Positions 37,621-47,012 of a stretch of DNA of 64,000 nt are shown here, one piece after another (within the stretch, counting starts at the first letter, position 1; each line of letters opens with the position of its first letter). Origin of the DNA: Aestuariibaculum sediminum (lineage in GTDB: Bacteria; Bacteroidota; Bacteroidia; Flavobacteriales; Flavobacteriaceae); NCBI RefSeq assembly GCF_014596945.1, contig NZ_JACVXB010000005.1:1-64000 (forward strand), given 5' to 3'. The notes under the pieces are model-generated. The model ran no database searches and had not been told where the DNA came from. It worked only from the letters and a program-made list of their open reading frames with translations. Position numbers and translations under genes: made by a program.

Positions 37621-39153
37621 ATGAGCAACGAAAAAACAGTAAAATCAGCATTAATTTCAGTATTTAGTAAAGACGGTTTAGAGCCAATCGTGAAAAAACT
37701 AAACGAGCAAGGTGTAACCATCTATTCTACAGGAGGAACTCAATCATTCATTAACGATTTAGGAATCGATGTGGTTCCTGTTGAAGACATTACCTCTTAC
37801 CCATCTATTCTTGGAGGACGCGTTAAAACCTTACACCCAAAAGTTTTTGGAGGTATTTTAAACAGACAAAATAATGAAAGCGACGTTAAAGAATTAGCGG
37901 ATTTTGATATCCCACAAATCGATGTCGTAATTGTTGATTTATATCCGTTTGAAAAAACCGTTGCTTCTGGTGCAAGCCAACAAGATATTATTGAAAAAAT
38001 TGATATTGGAGGGATTTCATTAATTCGTGCTGCCGCAAAAAACTTTGCCGATGTTACTTGTGTAGCATCTGTGAATGACTATGCCGAATTCTTAGAAATC
38101 ATATCTAAAAATAATGGAAGTATTTCGTTAGAAGACAGAAAACGTTTCGCTACTAAAGCCTTCAATGTATCATCACATTACGATTCTGCTATTTTTAATT
38201 ACTTCAATCAGAATAATGAAGAGGTTGTTTTAAAAATTAGTGAAACAAATGGTAAAGCATTGCGTTACGGAGAAAACCCACACCAAAAAGGATCGTTCTT
38301 TGGAGATTTCGATGCTATGTTCACTAAACTTAATGGTAAAGAATTAAGTTATAATAACCTTTTAGATGTAGATGCTGCTGTAAACTTGATAAACGAGTTT
38401 AAAGGTGAAGCACCAACATTTGCTATTTTAAAACATAATAATGCTTGCGGATTTGCTCAAAGCGAAACCATCCATCAAGCCTACGTTGACGCCCTTGCAG
38501 GAGATCCTGTTTCGGCCTTTGGAGGTGTTTTAATAAGTAACACAACTATTGACAAAGCGACTGCTGAAGAAATTAACAGTTTATTCTGCGAAGTCGTTAT
38601 TGCTCCAGCTTTCGAAGACGACGCTGTTGAGATTTTAAAGAGCAAAAAGAACAGAATTATTCTTGTACGTAACGATGTAGAATTACCACAAACCAATGTT
38701 AGAAGTTGTTTAAACGGTATTCTTGTTCAAGATAGAAATAATGTAACTGATACAATAAAAGGTTTAACTTATGTTACCAATAACAAACCTTCGCAAAGCG
38801 AATTAGAAGATTTAATTTTTGCTTCAAAAATTTGTAAACACACAAAATCCAACACCATAATATTAGTAAAAAACAAGCAATTATGTGCTGGAGGAACCGG
38901 ACAAACAAGCCGTGTTGATGCCTTAGAACAAGCCATTCACAAAGCCAATTCATTCAACTTTGATTTAAGTGGTGCGGTTATGGCTAGTGATGCGTTTTTC
39001 CCTTTCCCAGACTGTGTTGAAATTGCTAATAAAGCAGGCATTAAAGCAGTCATTCAGCCAGGCGGATCGATTAAAGACCAACTTAGCATCGATTATTGTA
39101 ATGATAATGATGTAGCAATGGTATTTACTGGCACACGTCACTTCAAACATTAA
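37621..39153 (+). CDS. purH: Bifunctional AICAR transformylase / IMP cyclohydrolase PurH
   Basis: A protein of 510 residues, with an N-terminal MGS-like IMP cyclohydrolase domain (SVFSKDGLEPIVK, STGGTQSF, GRVKTLHPKVFGGIL) and a C-terminal AICAR transformylase domain (RYGENPHQKGSF, KHNNACGFA, DAFFPFPD). It catalyses the last two steps of de novo IMP synthesis. Normal length and intact motifs. Confidence 0.97.
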   Translation: MSNEKTVKSALISVFSKDGLEPIVKKLNEQGVTIYSTGGTQSFINDLGIDVVPVEDITSYPSILGGRVKTLHPKVFGGILNRQNNESDVKELADFDIPQIDVVIVDLYPFEKTVASGASQQDIIEKIDIGGISLIRAAAKNFADVTCVASVNDYAEFLEIISKNNGSISLEDRKRFATKAFNVSSHYDSAIFNYFNQNNEEVVLKISETNGKALRYGENPHQKGSFFGDFDAMFTKLNGKELSYNNLLDVDAAVNLINEFKGEAPTFAILKHNNACGFAQSETIHQAYVDALAGDPVSAFGGVLISNTTIDKATAEEINSLFCEVVIAPAFEDDAVEILKSKKNRIILVRNDVELPQTNVRSCLNGILVQDRNNVTDTIKGLTYVTNNKPSQSELEDLIFASKICKHTKSNTIILVKNKQLCAGGTGQTSRVDALEQAIHKANSFNFDLSGAVMASDAFFPFPDCVEIANKAGIKAVIQPGGSIKDQLSIDYCNDNDVAMVFTGTRHFKH

Positions 39154-39183
39154 TTTAAAATTATACGGGTTTAGGTACGACCA

Positions 39184-39220
39184 AAATTCAATTACTTACG
39201 TATAAACTATAATTGAATTT
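39184..39220 (+). terminator. Inverted repeat after purH, possible terminator
   Basis: Perfect 11-bp arms AAATTCAATTA and TAATTGAATTT with a 15-nt loop between purH and mreB. AT-rich and lacking a long T-run, so a weak call. Confidence 0.4.
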
Positions 39221-39317
39221 AAGTATTGAAAATTGATTGTACTTAAACCTTAATATTTATTAACTTTTATTACATTTACGGGATACGTTTTAAACCTCAT
39301 TAATTATTTAACTGCCC

Positions 39318-40346
39318 ATGGGATTTTTTGACTTCCTAACCGAAGAAATTGCAATAGATTTAGGTACTGCAAACACCCTAATTATTCATAACGACAAAGT
39401 TGTTGTTGATGCGCCTTCTATAGTTGCTCGCGACAGAGTTTCTGGTAAAATTATTGCCGTAGGACAAGAAGCCAGTTTAATGCAAGGAAAAACCCATGAA
39501 AACATTAAAACCATCCGTCCATTAAAAGACGGCGTTATTGCAGATTTCGATGCCTCGGAACAAATGATAAGTATGTTTATTAAAAACATTCCGGCATTAA
39601 AAAAACGATTTTTTACTCCAGCATTACGTATGGTAGTTTGTATTCCTTCAGGAATTACCGAAGTGGAAATGCGTGCTGTAAAAGAGAGTGCCGAACGTGT
39701 AAATGGTAAAGAGGTATACTTAATACACGAACCAATGGCCGCTGCTATTGGTATAGGCGTAGACATTATGCAACCCAAAGGAAATATGATTGTGGATATA
39801 GGTGGTGGTACTACCGAAATTGCAGTTATTGCCTTAGGAGGCATTGTATGTGACAAATCGGTTAAAATTGCGGGCGATGTTTTTACAAACGACATAGTAT
39901 ATTACATGCGTACGCAACACAATTTATATGTTGGTGAACGTACTGCTGAGAAAATTAAAATTCAAATTGGAGCGGCCACCGAAGATTTGGAATTACCACC
40001 TGACGACATGAGCGTTCAAGGGCGTGATTTGTTAACAGGAAAACCAAAACAGGTATCTATTTCACACCGTGAAATTGCAAAAGCATTAGATAAATCCATT
40101 TTGCGAATTGAAGATGCCGTTATGGAAACCCTTTCGCAAACACCTCCTGAATTAGCTGCCGATATTTACAACACCGGAATTTACTTAGCCGGAGGTGGTT
40201 CTATGTTAAGAGGCTTAGATAAACGTCTGTCGCAAAAAACAGATTTACCAGTTTACATTGCCGAAGACCCATTAAGAGCCGTTGTTCGTGGCACAGGCAT
40301 TACACTTAAAAATTTACCTAAATACAAAAGCGTATTGATTAAATAG
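39318..40346 (+). CDS. mreB: Rod shape-determining protein MreB
   Basis: A bacterial actin of 342 residues with the phosphate-1 loop IDLGTANTLI, phosphate-2 IVDIGGGTTEIAVIA, the connecting helix region and the adenosine motif GIYLAGGGSMLRGLDK. It forms membrane-associated filaments guiding cell-wall synthesis. It heads the operon mreB-mreC-mreD-mrdA-rodA. Confidence 0.98.
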   Translation: MGFFDFLTEEIAIDLGTANTLIIHNDKVVVDAPSIVARDRVSGKIIAVGQEASLMQGKTHENIKTIRPLKDGVIADFDASEQMISMFIKNIPALKKRFFTPALRMVVCIPSGITEVEMRAVKESAERVNGKEVYLIHEPMAAAIGIGVDIMQPKGNMIVDIGGGTTEIAVIALGGIVCDKSVKIAGDVFTNDIVYYMRTQHNLYVGERTAEKIKIQIGAATEDLELPPDDMSVQGRDLLTGKPKQVSISHREIAKALDKSILRIEDAVMETLSQTPPELAADIYNTGIYLAGGGSMLRGLDKRLSQKTDLPVYIAEDPLRAVVRGTGITLKNLPKYKSVLIK

Positions 40347-40357
40347 GCCCATAACAC

Positions 40358-41182
40358 ATGCAACAGATTATTAATTTCATAATAAGAAACAAAAACTTTT
40401 TGTTGTTCTTGTTGCTGTTTGGAATTTCTATTTTTTTTACAATTCAGTCCCATTCCTACCACAAAAGCAAGTTTATCAATTCGGCAAACTTTTTAACCGG
40501 TGGCGTTTACAATTCCGTAAGTAATATAAGTGGCTATTTTAATTTAAAATCGCAAAATGAGATCTTAGCTAAAGAAAATAACCGTTTAAAGCAAATGCTT
40601 TATAATGCTAATCAAAATTTAGACAGCGTTTTTTTAGATACTTTAGCTAACGAGAAACTATACAAATATACAACGGCAAATATTATTCGAAACAACTATT
40701 CTGCCACGGACAATATATTACTTATTAACAAAGGCTCCAAAGACAGCATAAAAGAAGATTTTGGTGTTATTTCTTCAAACGGAATTATAGGAATTGTTAA
40801 TGAAACCAGCAAAAATTATGCAACAGTAATTTCAGTCTTAAATTCGACCGTTAAAATAAGTGCGCAGCTAAAAAAAACAAACCATTACGGGTCACTTGTA
40901 TGGAATGGTAAAAACCCTGCTTACACGCAACTTATAGATATCCAAAAAATTGCTCCTGTTGCTAAAGGCGACACAATTATAACATCGGGTATGTCTTCTA
41001 TATTTCCTAAAGGAATTCCAATAGGTATTGTAGAAGATTTCAAATTGGATAGAGCAGAAAATTTTTATGAGATTAATGTGAAACTTTTTAATGATATGAC
41101 CAACCTAGAGCATATTTATATCATTGAAAACGCTGACAAAAATGAAATTACAAACCTTTTAAACGGTAACCTTAATGAATAA
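40358..41182 (+). CDS. mreC: Rod shape-determining protein MreC
   Basis: A protein of 274 residues with one N-terminal transmembrane helix, a coiled coil and the beta-barrel domain (GSKDSIKEDFGVISSNGIIG, GDTIITSGMSSIFPKGIPIG) typical of MreC. Links MreB to periplasmic wall enzymes. It overlaps mreD by 8 nt. Confidence 0.95.
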   Translation: MQQIINFIIRNKNFLLFLLLFGISIFFTIQSHSYHKSKFINSANFLTGGVYNSVSNISGYFNLKSQNEILAKENNRLKQMLYNANQNLDSVFLDTLANEKLYKYTTANIIRNNYSATDNILLINKGSKDSIKEDFGVISSNGIIGIVNETSKNYATVISVLNSTVKISAQLKKTNHYGSLVWNGKNPAYTQLIDIQKIAPVAKGDTIITSGMSSIFPKGIPIGIVEDFKLDRAENFYEINVKLFNDMTNLEHIYIIENADKNEITNLLNGNLNE

Positions 41183-41678
41183 TACCCTTTACAACAATAT
41201 CACCCGCTTTGTTATATTGGTATTAGTTCAGGTACTTATCTGCAATCATATTAATTTTTTAGGATATATTAACCCCTACCCTTACGTTCTGTTTATTTTA
41301 CTTTTTCCTGTAAAAAACAACCGAATGACCATCATATTTTTAAGCTTTTTATTAGGCCTAACCATAGATATGTTTCAGGATTCAGGTGGTGTTCACGCGG
41401 CTGCTTCAGTATGTATTGCCTATATAAGACCCTTAATTTTAAAATCTACATTTGGTATGATGTACGAACATCAAACCATTAAATTTGACAATGTTGAATA
41501 CGGGTCGAAGTTCACTTACATTTCTATCATGACATTAATTCATCACTTTATTATGTTCTCGCTAGAAATATTTAATGCTTCAAAAATAATTTTAGTGCTT
41601 CAAAAAACGTTATTCTCTAGTATATTTACTATTTTATTGAGTATTCTGGCAACCATTATTTTCAGTAGAAAAAAATAA
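41175..41678 (+). CDS. mreD: Rod shape-determining protein MreD
   Basis: A protein of 167 residues with about five hydrophobic helices and the MreD pattern NPYPYVLFILLFPV followed by LGLTIDMFQDSGGVHAAA. Identified by sequence pattern and by its place between mreC and mrdA; its stop touches the mrdA start codon. Confidence 0.92.
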   Translation: MNNTLYNNITRFVILVLVQVLICNHINFLGYINPYPYVLFILLFPVKNNRMTIIFLSFLLGLTIDMFQDSGGVHAAASVCIAYIRPLILKSTFGMMYEHQTIKFDNVEYGSKFTYISIMTLIHHFIMFSLEIFNASKIILVLQKTLFSSIFTILLSILATIIFSRKK

Positions 41679-43643
41679 ATGAGACAGTTTTTGCTTTACA
41701 TCGTTATCGTTTTAGCAGGGTTATTGTTTATTTCTAGGCTCTTTTATCTTCAAATTTACAACCCTAATAGTAATAATTTATTTGAAGACAATGCGATTAG
41801 AAAAGTTTACGATTATCCGAAGCGCGGTTTTGTTTTCGACCGTAACGGCCAACTATTGGTATCTAACCAGCCGTCGTACGATGTCATGGTTATTCCCAGA
41901 GAAGTAAAGCCTTTAGATACTTTGGAATTTTGTTCTCTTTTAAAAATTGACAAACAAGCATTTAAGGATAAGTTTGAAAAAGCTTATAGCTATTCCCCAA
42001 GGCTGCCCTCAGTATTTATCCCGCAACTCTCAAAAGCCGACTATGCCGTTTTACAGGAAAAAATGCGGAAATTCGAGGGGTTTTATATTCAAAAACGGTC
42101 ATTAAGACATTACCAAACCACGATTGGTGCCAACGTGCTAGGAAGTATTAGCGAAGTAACGCCCGGGGATATTGCGAAAGACCCCTATTACAAGCGTGGC
42201 GATTTAAAAGGTAAGGAAGGTGTTGAGGCCTCTTACGAAGATATCCTTCGCGGAGTAAAAGGCATTAAATTTATTCAAAAAGACCGTTTTAACAGAAACA
42301 TTGGCCCTTATAAAGACGGGATTTATGATACCATTCCAGAACAGGGAAAGGACATCACCATAACCATTGATGCCGATCTACAAGCTTACGGGGAATTGCT
42401 CATGGAAAATAAACGTGGTGGCGTGATTGCTTTAGAGCCTTCTTCTGGTGAAATTCTTGCGATGATTGCTGCGCCTACTTTCGACCCCAATTTACTGGTT
42501 GGGCGTGAACGGACTAAAAACTATTACAAATTATCTATAGACACCATTGCAAAGCCCCTATTCAACCGAAGTATACAAGGCGTTTACGAACCGGGGTCGC
42601 CTTTTAAATTAATGAATGCACTTATTGCGCTTCAAGAAGGCGTTATCACTCCTCAAGAAATTGTAACTTGCTCTGGGGGGTATAGATACGGTGGTCGAAT
42701 AATGGGCTGTCACTGTGCTTACGGCACAAGAAACAACATGGTTGGTGGTATCATGCATTCGTGTAACGCTTACTTTGCCACAGCCTACCGAAAAATTCTT
42801 GATAAAAATGGAAATGCATCTGATGGCATAAACAAATGGAGTGCTCATGCTAAAAGCTTTGGTTTAGGAAACTTCTTAAATAACGATTTACATGTGGGGC
42901 AAAAAGGAAGAATTCCTGATAGAGATTATTACAAACACGTTTACCCAAATACCTTTTACTCCACCTATACTATTTCAAACGCTATTGGTCAAGGTGAAGT
43001 CGCCACAACACCAATTCAGTTGGCTAACATGGTCGCTGCCATTGCTAATCGAGGTTATTATTATACACCTCATATCATAAAAAAAATTGAAGGACAGGAC
43101 ATTCCTGAAAATTTCACAACACCTAAACACACCACAATAGACAAGGCCAATTTCGAGCCCGTTATTGAAGGTATGTTGCAAGTTTACAAACAAGGGACCG
43201 CCTCTGCTTTACAAGTGAAAGATATTGAGATTTGCGGTAAAACAGGTACGGTTGAAAACTTTATAAAAATAGACAGTGTTAGAACCCAGCTTACAGACCA
43301 CTCTATATTTGTAGCTTTTGCCCCCAAAGACAACCCTAAAATAGCCTTAGCTGTTTTTGTTGAAAATGGCTATTGGGGAAGCCGATTTGCAGGAAGAGTA
43401 GCAAGTTTGCTTATAGAAAAACATATAAAAGGCACTATTACCCGTACCGATTTAGAGGACTGGTTACTAAAACATACATTAGAGCCAGAGTATGCTAAAC
43501 CTTATTCCGGTGAAGCTTTCGGTATAAACCGAAATGCCGTTGTAGAAGAAGTTAGTCCTGAAGAGTACAAAGCACTAAAAAAGCAATTAGCCAAACTTAA
43601 CAACAAAAATATTAATGCTCCGAAACACGCACAGACATTTTAA
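41679..43643 (+). CDS. mrdA: Penicillin-binding protein 2 (MrdA)
   Basis: A class B transpeptidase of 654 residues anchored by one N-terminal helix. The dimerisation domain includes RGFVFDRNGQLLVSNQPSYD; the transpeptidase motifs are SPFK (Ser about residue 307), SNA in TISNAIGQGE, and KTGT in CGKTGTVE. It is the elongation-specific crosslinking enzyme, partner of RodA. Its 3' end overlaps rodA by 29 nt. Confidence 0.96.
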   Translation: MRQFLLYIVIVLAGLLFISRLFYLQIYNPNSNNLFEDNAIRKVYDYPKRGFVFDRNGQLLVSNQPSYDVMVIPREVKPLDTLEFCSLLKIDKQAFKDKFEKAYSYSPRLPSVFIPQLSKADYAVLQEKMRKFEGFYIQKRSLRHYQTTIGANVLGSISEVTPGDIAKDPYYKRGDLKGKEGVEASYEDILRGVKGIKFIQKDRFNRNIGPYKDGIYDTIPEQGKDITITIDADLQAYGELLMENKRGGVIALEPSSGEILAMIAAPTFDPNLLVGRERTKNYYKLSIDTIAKPLFNRSIQGVYEPGSPFKLMNALIALQEGVITPQEIVTCSGGYRYGGRIMGCHCAYGTRNNMVGGIMHSCNAYFATAYRKILDKNGNASDGINKWSAHAKSFGLGNFLNNDLHVGQKGRIPDRDYYKHVYPNTFYSTYTISNAIGQGEVATTPIQLANMVAAIANRGYYYTPHIIKKIEGQDIPENFTTPKHTTIDKANFEPVIEGMLQVYKQGTASALQVKDIEICGKTGTVENFIKIDSVRTQLTDHSIFVAFAPKDNPKIALAVFVENGYWGSRFAGRVASLLIEKHIKGTITRTDLEDWLLKHTLEPEYAKPYSGEAFGINRNAVVEEVSPEEYKALKKQLAKLNNKNINAPKHAQTF

Positions 43644-44892
43644 ATTTGACTGGATAACCATTATTCTTTTTCTGCTTTTGGCAGGTTTTGGTTGGATTAA
43701 TATTATTTCGGCTTCTCATGTTGGTGAAGAAATAAATTACTTCGATTTTTCTCAATCGTATGGTAAACAACTCATTTTCATATTTTTAACCTTCATACTT
43801 ATCATTCTATTACTAGCAATAGATGCTAAGTTTTATGAACGATTTTCTAGTGTTATTTATATCATTTCTATGCTTTCCTTGATGGGGTTATTTCTTTTCG
43901 GAAAAAATGTGAACGGTGCTACATCATGGTATGGTATTGGTGGCATGACCATACAACCTAGTGAATTCGCTAAAACTGCTACCGCTTTGGCTGTGGCTAA
44001 GTTTGTGAGCGATTTAAATACAAACATTAAAAATTTTAAAGACCAAATTCAGGTTTTCATTATTATATTAATACCAGCTGTATTAGTACTTTTGCAAAAT
44101 GACACTGGGAGTACTATTGTTTATGGCGCATTCTTTTTTGTCTTATACAGAGAGGGGCTTCCAAAATATTATCTAAATATTGGTATATCCCTGATTGTTA
44201 TTTCTATTTTATCCCTAAAATTTGGAGGTCTCGTCACATCAATTGTAGCAGCATTACTTATTTTGGGATATTATCTGTTGATTAAGCGGAAATCGAATGT
44301 TTTCCTATTAATATTAATATTCCTGATTTCAGCTGGCATTTCCTTTGGAATTAAATTCTTTTATAATGCCTTACTCCAGCCTCACCAAAAAGACCGAATT
44401 AGTTTATGGTTACGATTAGAGAAAGACCCCGATAAGCTCGAGCAAATGAAAAAAACGTTTGCCTATAACTTAAATGAATCTGAGAAAGCAATAAGTTCAG
44501 GAGGGTTTACCGGAAGAGGTTTTATGGAAGGCACGCGAACAACAGGTAAGTTTGTACCTGAACAACACACCGATTATATTTTTAGTACAGTAGGGGAAGA
44601 ATGGGGGTTCCTGGGAAGTTCTATGGTCATTATTGTATTTGTTTTACTACTCCTTCGTATTCTTCACCTTGCTGAAATTCAAAAATCGCAGTTTAGTCGA
44701 ATTTATGGTTACAGTGTGGCATCTATTATTTTTGTTCACTTCTTTATAAATATAGGAATGGTAATGGGGTTAATACCTACAATTGGTATACCGTTGCCCT
44801 TATTTAGTTACGGTGGCTCAGGACTTTGGGCTTTTACTATTTTAATTTTTATATTTATAAAACTAGATTCTAACAGAATTAACGAATGGTAA
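43615..44892 (+). CDS. rodA: Peptidoglycan glycosyltransferase RodA
   Basis: A SEDS-family polytopic membrane protein of 425 residues with about ten helices. Signatures include GATSWYGIGGMTIQPSEFAK, LLQNDTGS with the conserved Asp, EQHTDYIFSTVGEEWGF, and PLPLFSYGGSG near the C-terminus. It polymerises lipid II during elongation. The 29-nt overlap with mrdA fixes the start at 43615. Confidence 0.96.
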   Translation: MLRNTHRHFKFDWITIILFLLLAGFGWINIISASHVGEEINYFDFSQSYGKQLIFIFLTFILIILLLAIDAKFYERFSSVIYIISMLSLMGLFLFGKNVNGATSWYGIGGMTIQPSEFAKTATALAVAKFVSDLNTNIKNFKDQIQVFIIILIPAVLVLLQNDTGSTIVYGAFFFVLYREGLPKYYLNIGISLIVISILSLKFGGLVTSIVAALLILGYYLLIKRKSNVFLLILIFLISAGISFGIKFFYNALLQPHQKDRISLWLRLEKDPDKLEQMKKTFAYNLNESEKAISSGGFTGRGFMEGTRTTGKFVPEQHTDYIFSTVGEEWGFLGSSMVIIVFVLLLLRILHLAEIQKSQFSRIYGYSVASIIFVHFFINIGMVMGLIPTIGIPLPLFSYGGSGLWAFTILIFIFIKLDSNRINEW

Positions 44893-44912
44893 TAAAACAC
44901 CCAAGACACTAA

Positions 44913-45539
44913 ATGATGAAAAGAATTGGTTTCATTTTACTATTAGTAATAACTGTTCAATCTTGTTCGAGTTTTAAAAGTATTTTTCATAGCCGATTTT
45001 TAAAGGATCAAGAACAATTAATTTTAGCATCACCCGATACAGCGCCAATGCGTGTTTTCAAAATAACCAATTCAAAAGACTCATTGTTACTGCGCACAAA
45101 AAGCAAGAATATTAAAGCTTCCCCTAACGATCCTACGTTACAACATTTTATTAAAAGACTTTATGCAACCGTTACAGACAGTATGTCTTTAGGCGTTGGA
45201 ATTGCAGCACCTCAAGTTGGAATACTTAAAAATATTATTTGGGTGCAACGTTTCGATAAGGAAAATTTTCCCTTTGAAGTATATTTAAACCCAAAAATTA
45301 AAATTTACTCTATAAAAAAGCAGGTTTGCAGAGAAGGTTGTTTGTCAATACCCAACCGCAGTGACACTTTAAAAACAAGAGCCTTTAGTATTAAAATTTC
45401 TTACGACACTTTGGAAGGCAAGCACTTAACTGAAACAGTTGAAGGATTTACTTCTGTTATTTTTCAGCATGAAATAGACCATTTAAATGGCATCCTGTAC
45501 CTCGATCATTTATCGGAAGAGGTAGAGGACGCCACCTAG
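44913..45539 (+). CDS. Peptide deformylase-like protein with a lipoprotein signal peptide
   Basis: A protein of 208 residues. Residues 1-18 (hydrophobic run FILLLVITVQSC) look like a lipoprotein signal with Cys18. The rest is a peptide deformylase with all three metal motifs intact: GVGIAAPQ (94-101), EGCLS (141-145, Cys143) and QHEIDH (185-190). A predicted exported, membrane-anchored deformylase is unusual because deformylation happens on nascent chains in the cytoplasm. It follows rodA by 20 bp and is convergent with gldC, ending 4 bp from its stop. A second Met at 44916 is an equally good start. Confidence 0.85.
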   Translation: MMKRIGFILLLVITVQSCSSFKSIFHSRFLKDQEQLILASPDTAPMRVFKITNSKDSLLLRTKSKNIKASPNDPTLQHFIKRLYATVTDSMSLGVGIAAPQVGILKNIIWVQRFDKENFPFEVYLNPKIKIYSIKKQVCREGCLSIPNRSDTLKTRAFSIKISYDTLEGKHLTETVEGFTSVIFQHEIDHLNGILYLDHLSEEVEDAT

Positions 45540-45543
45540 GTTC

Positions 45544-45879
45544 TTATTTCTTTAACTCTAACTTTTCTGCAAAATAATCACAAAAATCTTTCATTGTTGC
45601 GGTCATCTTTTCATCTTGAGTTGCACGGTTAAACGTATCGCTCATAGCCACAAGGGTTTGATGGAAAAACACTTTCATTTCATCAACAGGCATATCTTTT
45701 GTCCACAAGTCTATACGAAGCGTTTCCTGAGCTTTTGAGTCCCAAACCGAAAGCAATACCGCCTTGGCTTCCTCATTAGTTATTCCCCCATCCTGAGCCG
45801 TCCAGAATAATTTTTCAGGCACTCGGTTTTCATCAAGTTCCACTTGAAGTTCTATTTTTGAAGTATGATTTTTAGACAT
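45544..45879 (-). CDS. gldC: Gliding motility protein GldC
   Basis: A soluble protein of 111 residues with the GldC pattern SKIELQVELDENRVPEKLFW and KAQETLRIDLWTKDMPVDEM. No signal peptide. GldC supports efficient gliding but its biochemical role is unknown. The stop of gldB is followed directly by this gene's start (gldB-gldC operon, adjacent codons). Confidence 0.93.
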   Translation of the reverse strand: MSKNHTSKIELQVELDENRVPEKLFWTAQDGGITNEEAKAVLLSVWDSKAQETLRIDLWTKDMPVDEMKVFFHQTLVAMSDTFNRATQDEKMTATMKDFCDYFAEKLELKK

Positions 45880-46842
45880 TTATTTTCTTGGTTTAAACTT
45901 TGACTTATTAAATATTTCATCGGTTTGAGTGATAAGCATATCTTTCATTAACACCTCATTATTATCCATATATGCTCTAACAATTTGCAAGCCTATATAC
46001 TGCCCTAACTGACCTGGCGATTCCGTATCAATTCCTTCTAAATAAAACTTTGAAAATGGAGCAGCTTCTATAAATCGTTCTGACAGTTTTGAATCGGTAC
46101 TGTAAAGCATTTCATGTTCTACAAAATGACGCCAGATTTCACTTTCATTAACCTGAGCCCATTCTAATTCATCTACGGTATAACCTAGTCGAACAGCTTC
46201 ACTTACAAATGGCACCATACGCTCTTTAAAATATAACAACTTACCATAATATATCATTTCATCAAGAAAAGTTTTAGTTGCTACAGGATAAATGTAACGC
46301 TTGGCATATTCACCTGCTAAATCAACTACCATGCGTTCCTTTCTAAAATCTTCACGAATATAAACGGGAATACTCTGGTAAAAGTCGTGATCTGGTCCCA
46401 AATAATTATCCAAAGCAATTAAATCAATCGTATCGGTTACAATAACACGATTACGATAATCTACATCGCTGGTTACAGTGATGACACGGGGGGTTTTAAA
46501 TTCAGGGAAATAATATTTTAAGTGTTTAAAAAGTAATTCTATATCTTTTTCGATTTCTTCAAAATCACTAAAAGTTTTAGCTACTTCCTTAAACAATTCT
46601 ACTTGTAAAGTATCGGTAACTTTGTCCAGCCAAAACGAGTCGGTATACTTTTTAGAAAACATGAAAGGGTAATCGTTTTTTAACTTAGGCAAAGTACTCG
46701 ATGTTACCGCTGCGAAAAGCGTGTCGAAACGTTCTATATTAGTATGGATTTTAATTTTTGCTATATCGTCTTCAAACTTATTGTCATTTTTACAAGATGT
46801 AAGCATACTGATAATAACAAAAATTACTAATACTTGTTTCAT
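45880..46842 (-). CDS. gldB: Gliding motility lipoprotein GldB
   Basis: A lipoprotein of 320 residues with lipobox MLTSC (Cys17). Family elements include NIERFDTLFAA, PYFPEFKTPRVITVTSD-like sequence and GQLGQYIGLQIVRAYMDNN. GldB is essential for gliding and type IX-dependent motility in flavobacteria. It is transcribed with gldC and is divergent from nadE. Confidence 0.93.
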   Translation of the reverse strand: MKQVLVIFVIISMLTSCKNDNKFEDDIAKIKIHTNIERFDTLFAAVTSSTLPKLKNDYPFMFSKKYTDSFWLDKVTDTLQVELFKEVAKTFSDFEEIEKDIELLFKHLKYYFPEFKTPRVITVTSDVDYRNRVIVTDTIDLIALDNYLGPDHDFYQSIPVYIREDFRKERMVVDLAGEYAKRYIYPVATKTFLDEMIYYGKLLYFKERMVPFVSEAVRLGYTVDELEWAQVNESEIWRHFVEHEMLYSTDSKLSERFIEAAPFSKFYLEGIDTESPGQLGQYIGLQIVRAYMDNNEVLMKDMLITQTDEIFNKSKFKPRK

Positions 46843-46965
46843 ATTAACATTGAGGTTTTGGTTATTTGAATCTAGTTTGTTTTATTATTTTATTAACTGT
46901 AAATTAACTACAAAGGTTTCACAAAACTAAAACGCTATAAATTTTTATAAATTGGTCGATTCGCT

Positions 46966-46973
46966 TATTTTTG
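46966..46973 (+). promoter_or_regulatory. Possible -7 box of nadE
   Basis: TATTTTTG matches TAnnTTTG, 39 nt before the nadE ATG at 47013; no -33 TTG at the right distance. Confidence 0.4.
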
Positions 46974-47012
46974 TTTGCAAAGGTACTATTCTTAGAATTA
47001 AATTCATTTAAT

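Noticed and set aside
39386-39895. Long open frame antisense to mreB (169 codons)
   Set aside because: It lies wholly inside a strongly conserved gene, has no recognisable domain and its composition is that of a reversed coding strand.
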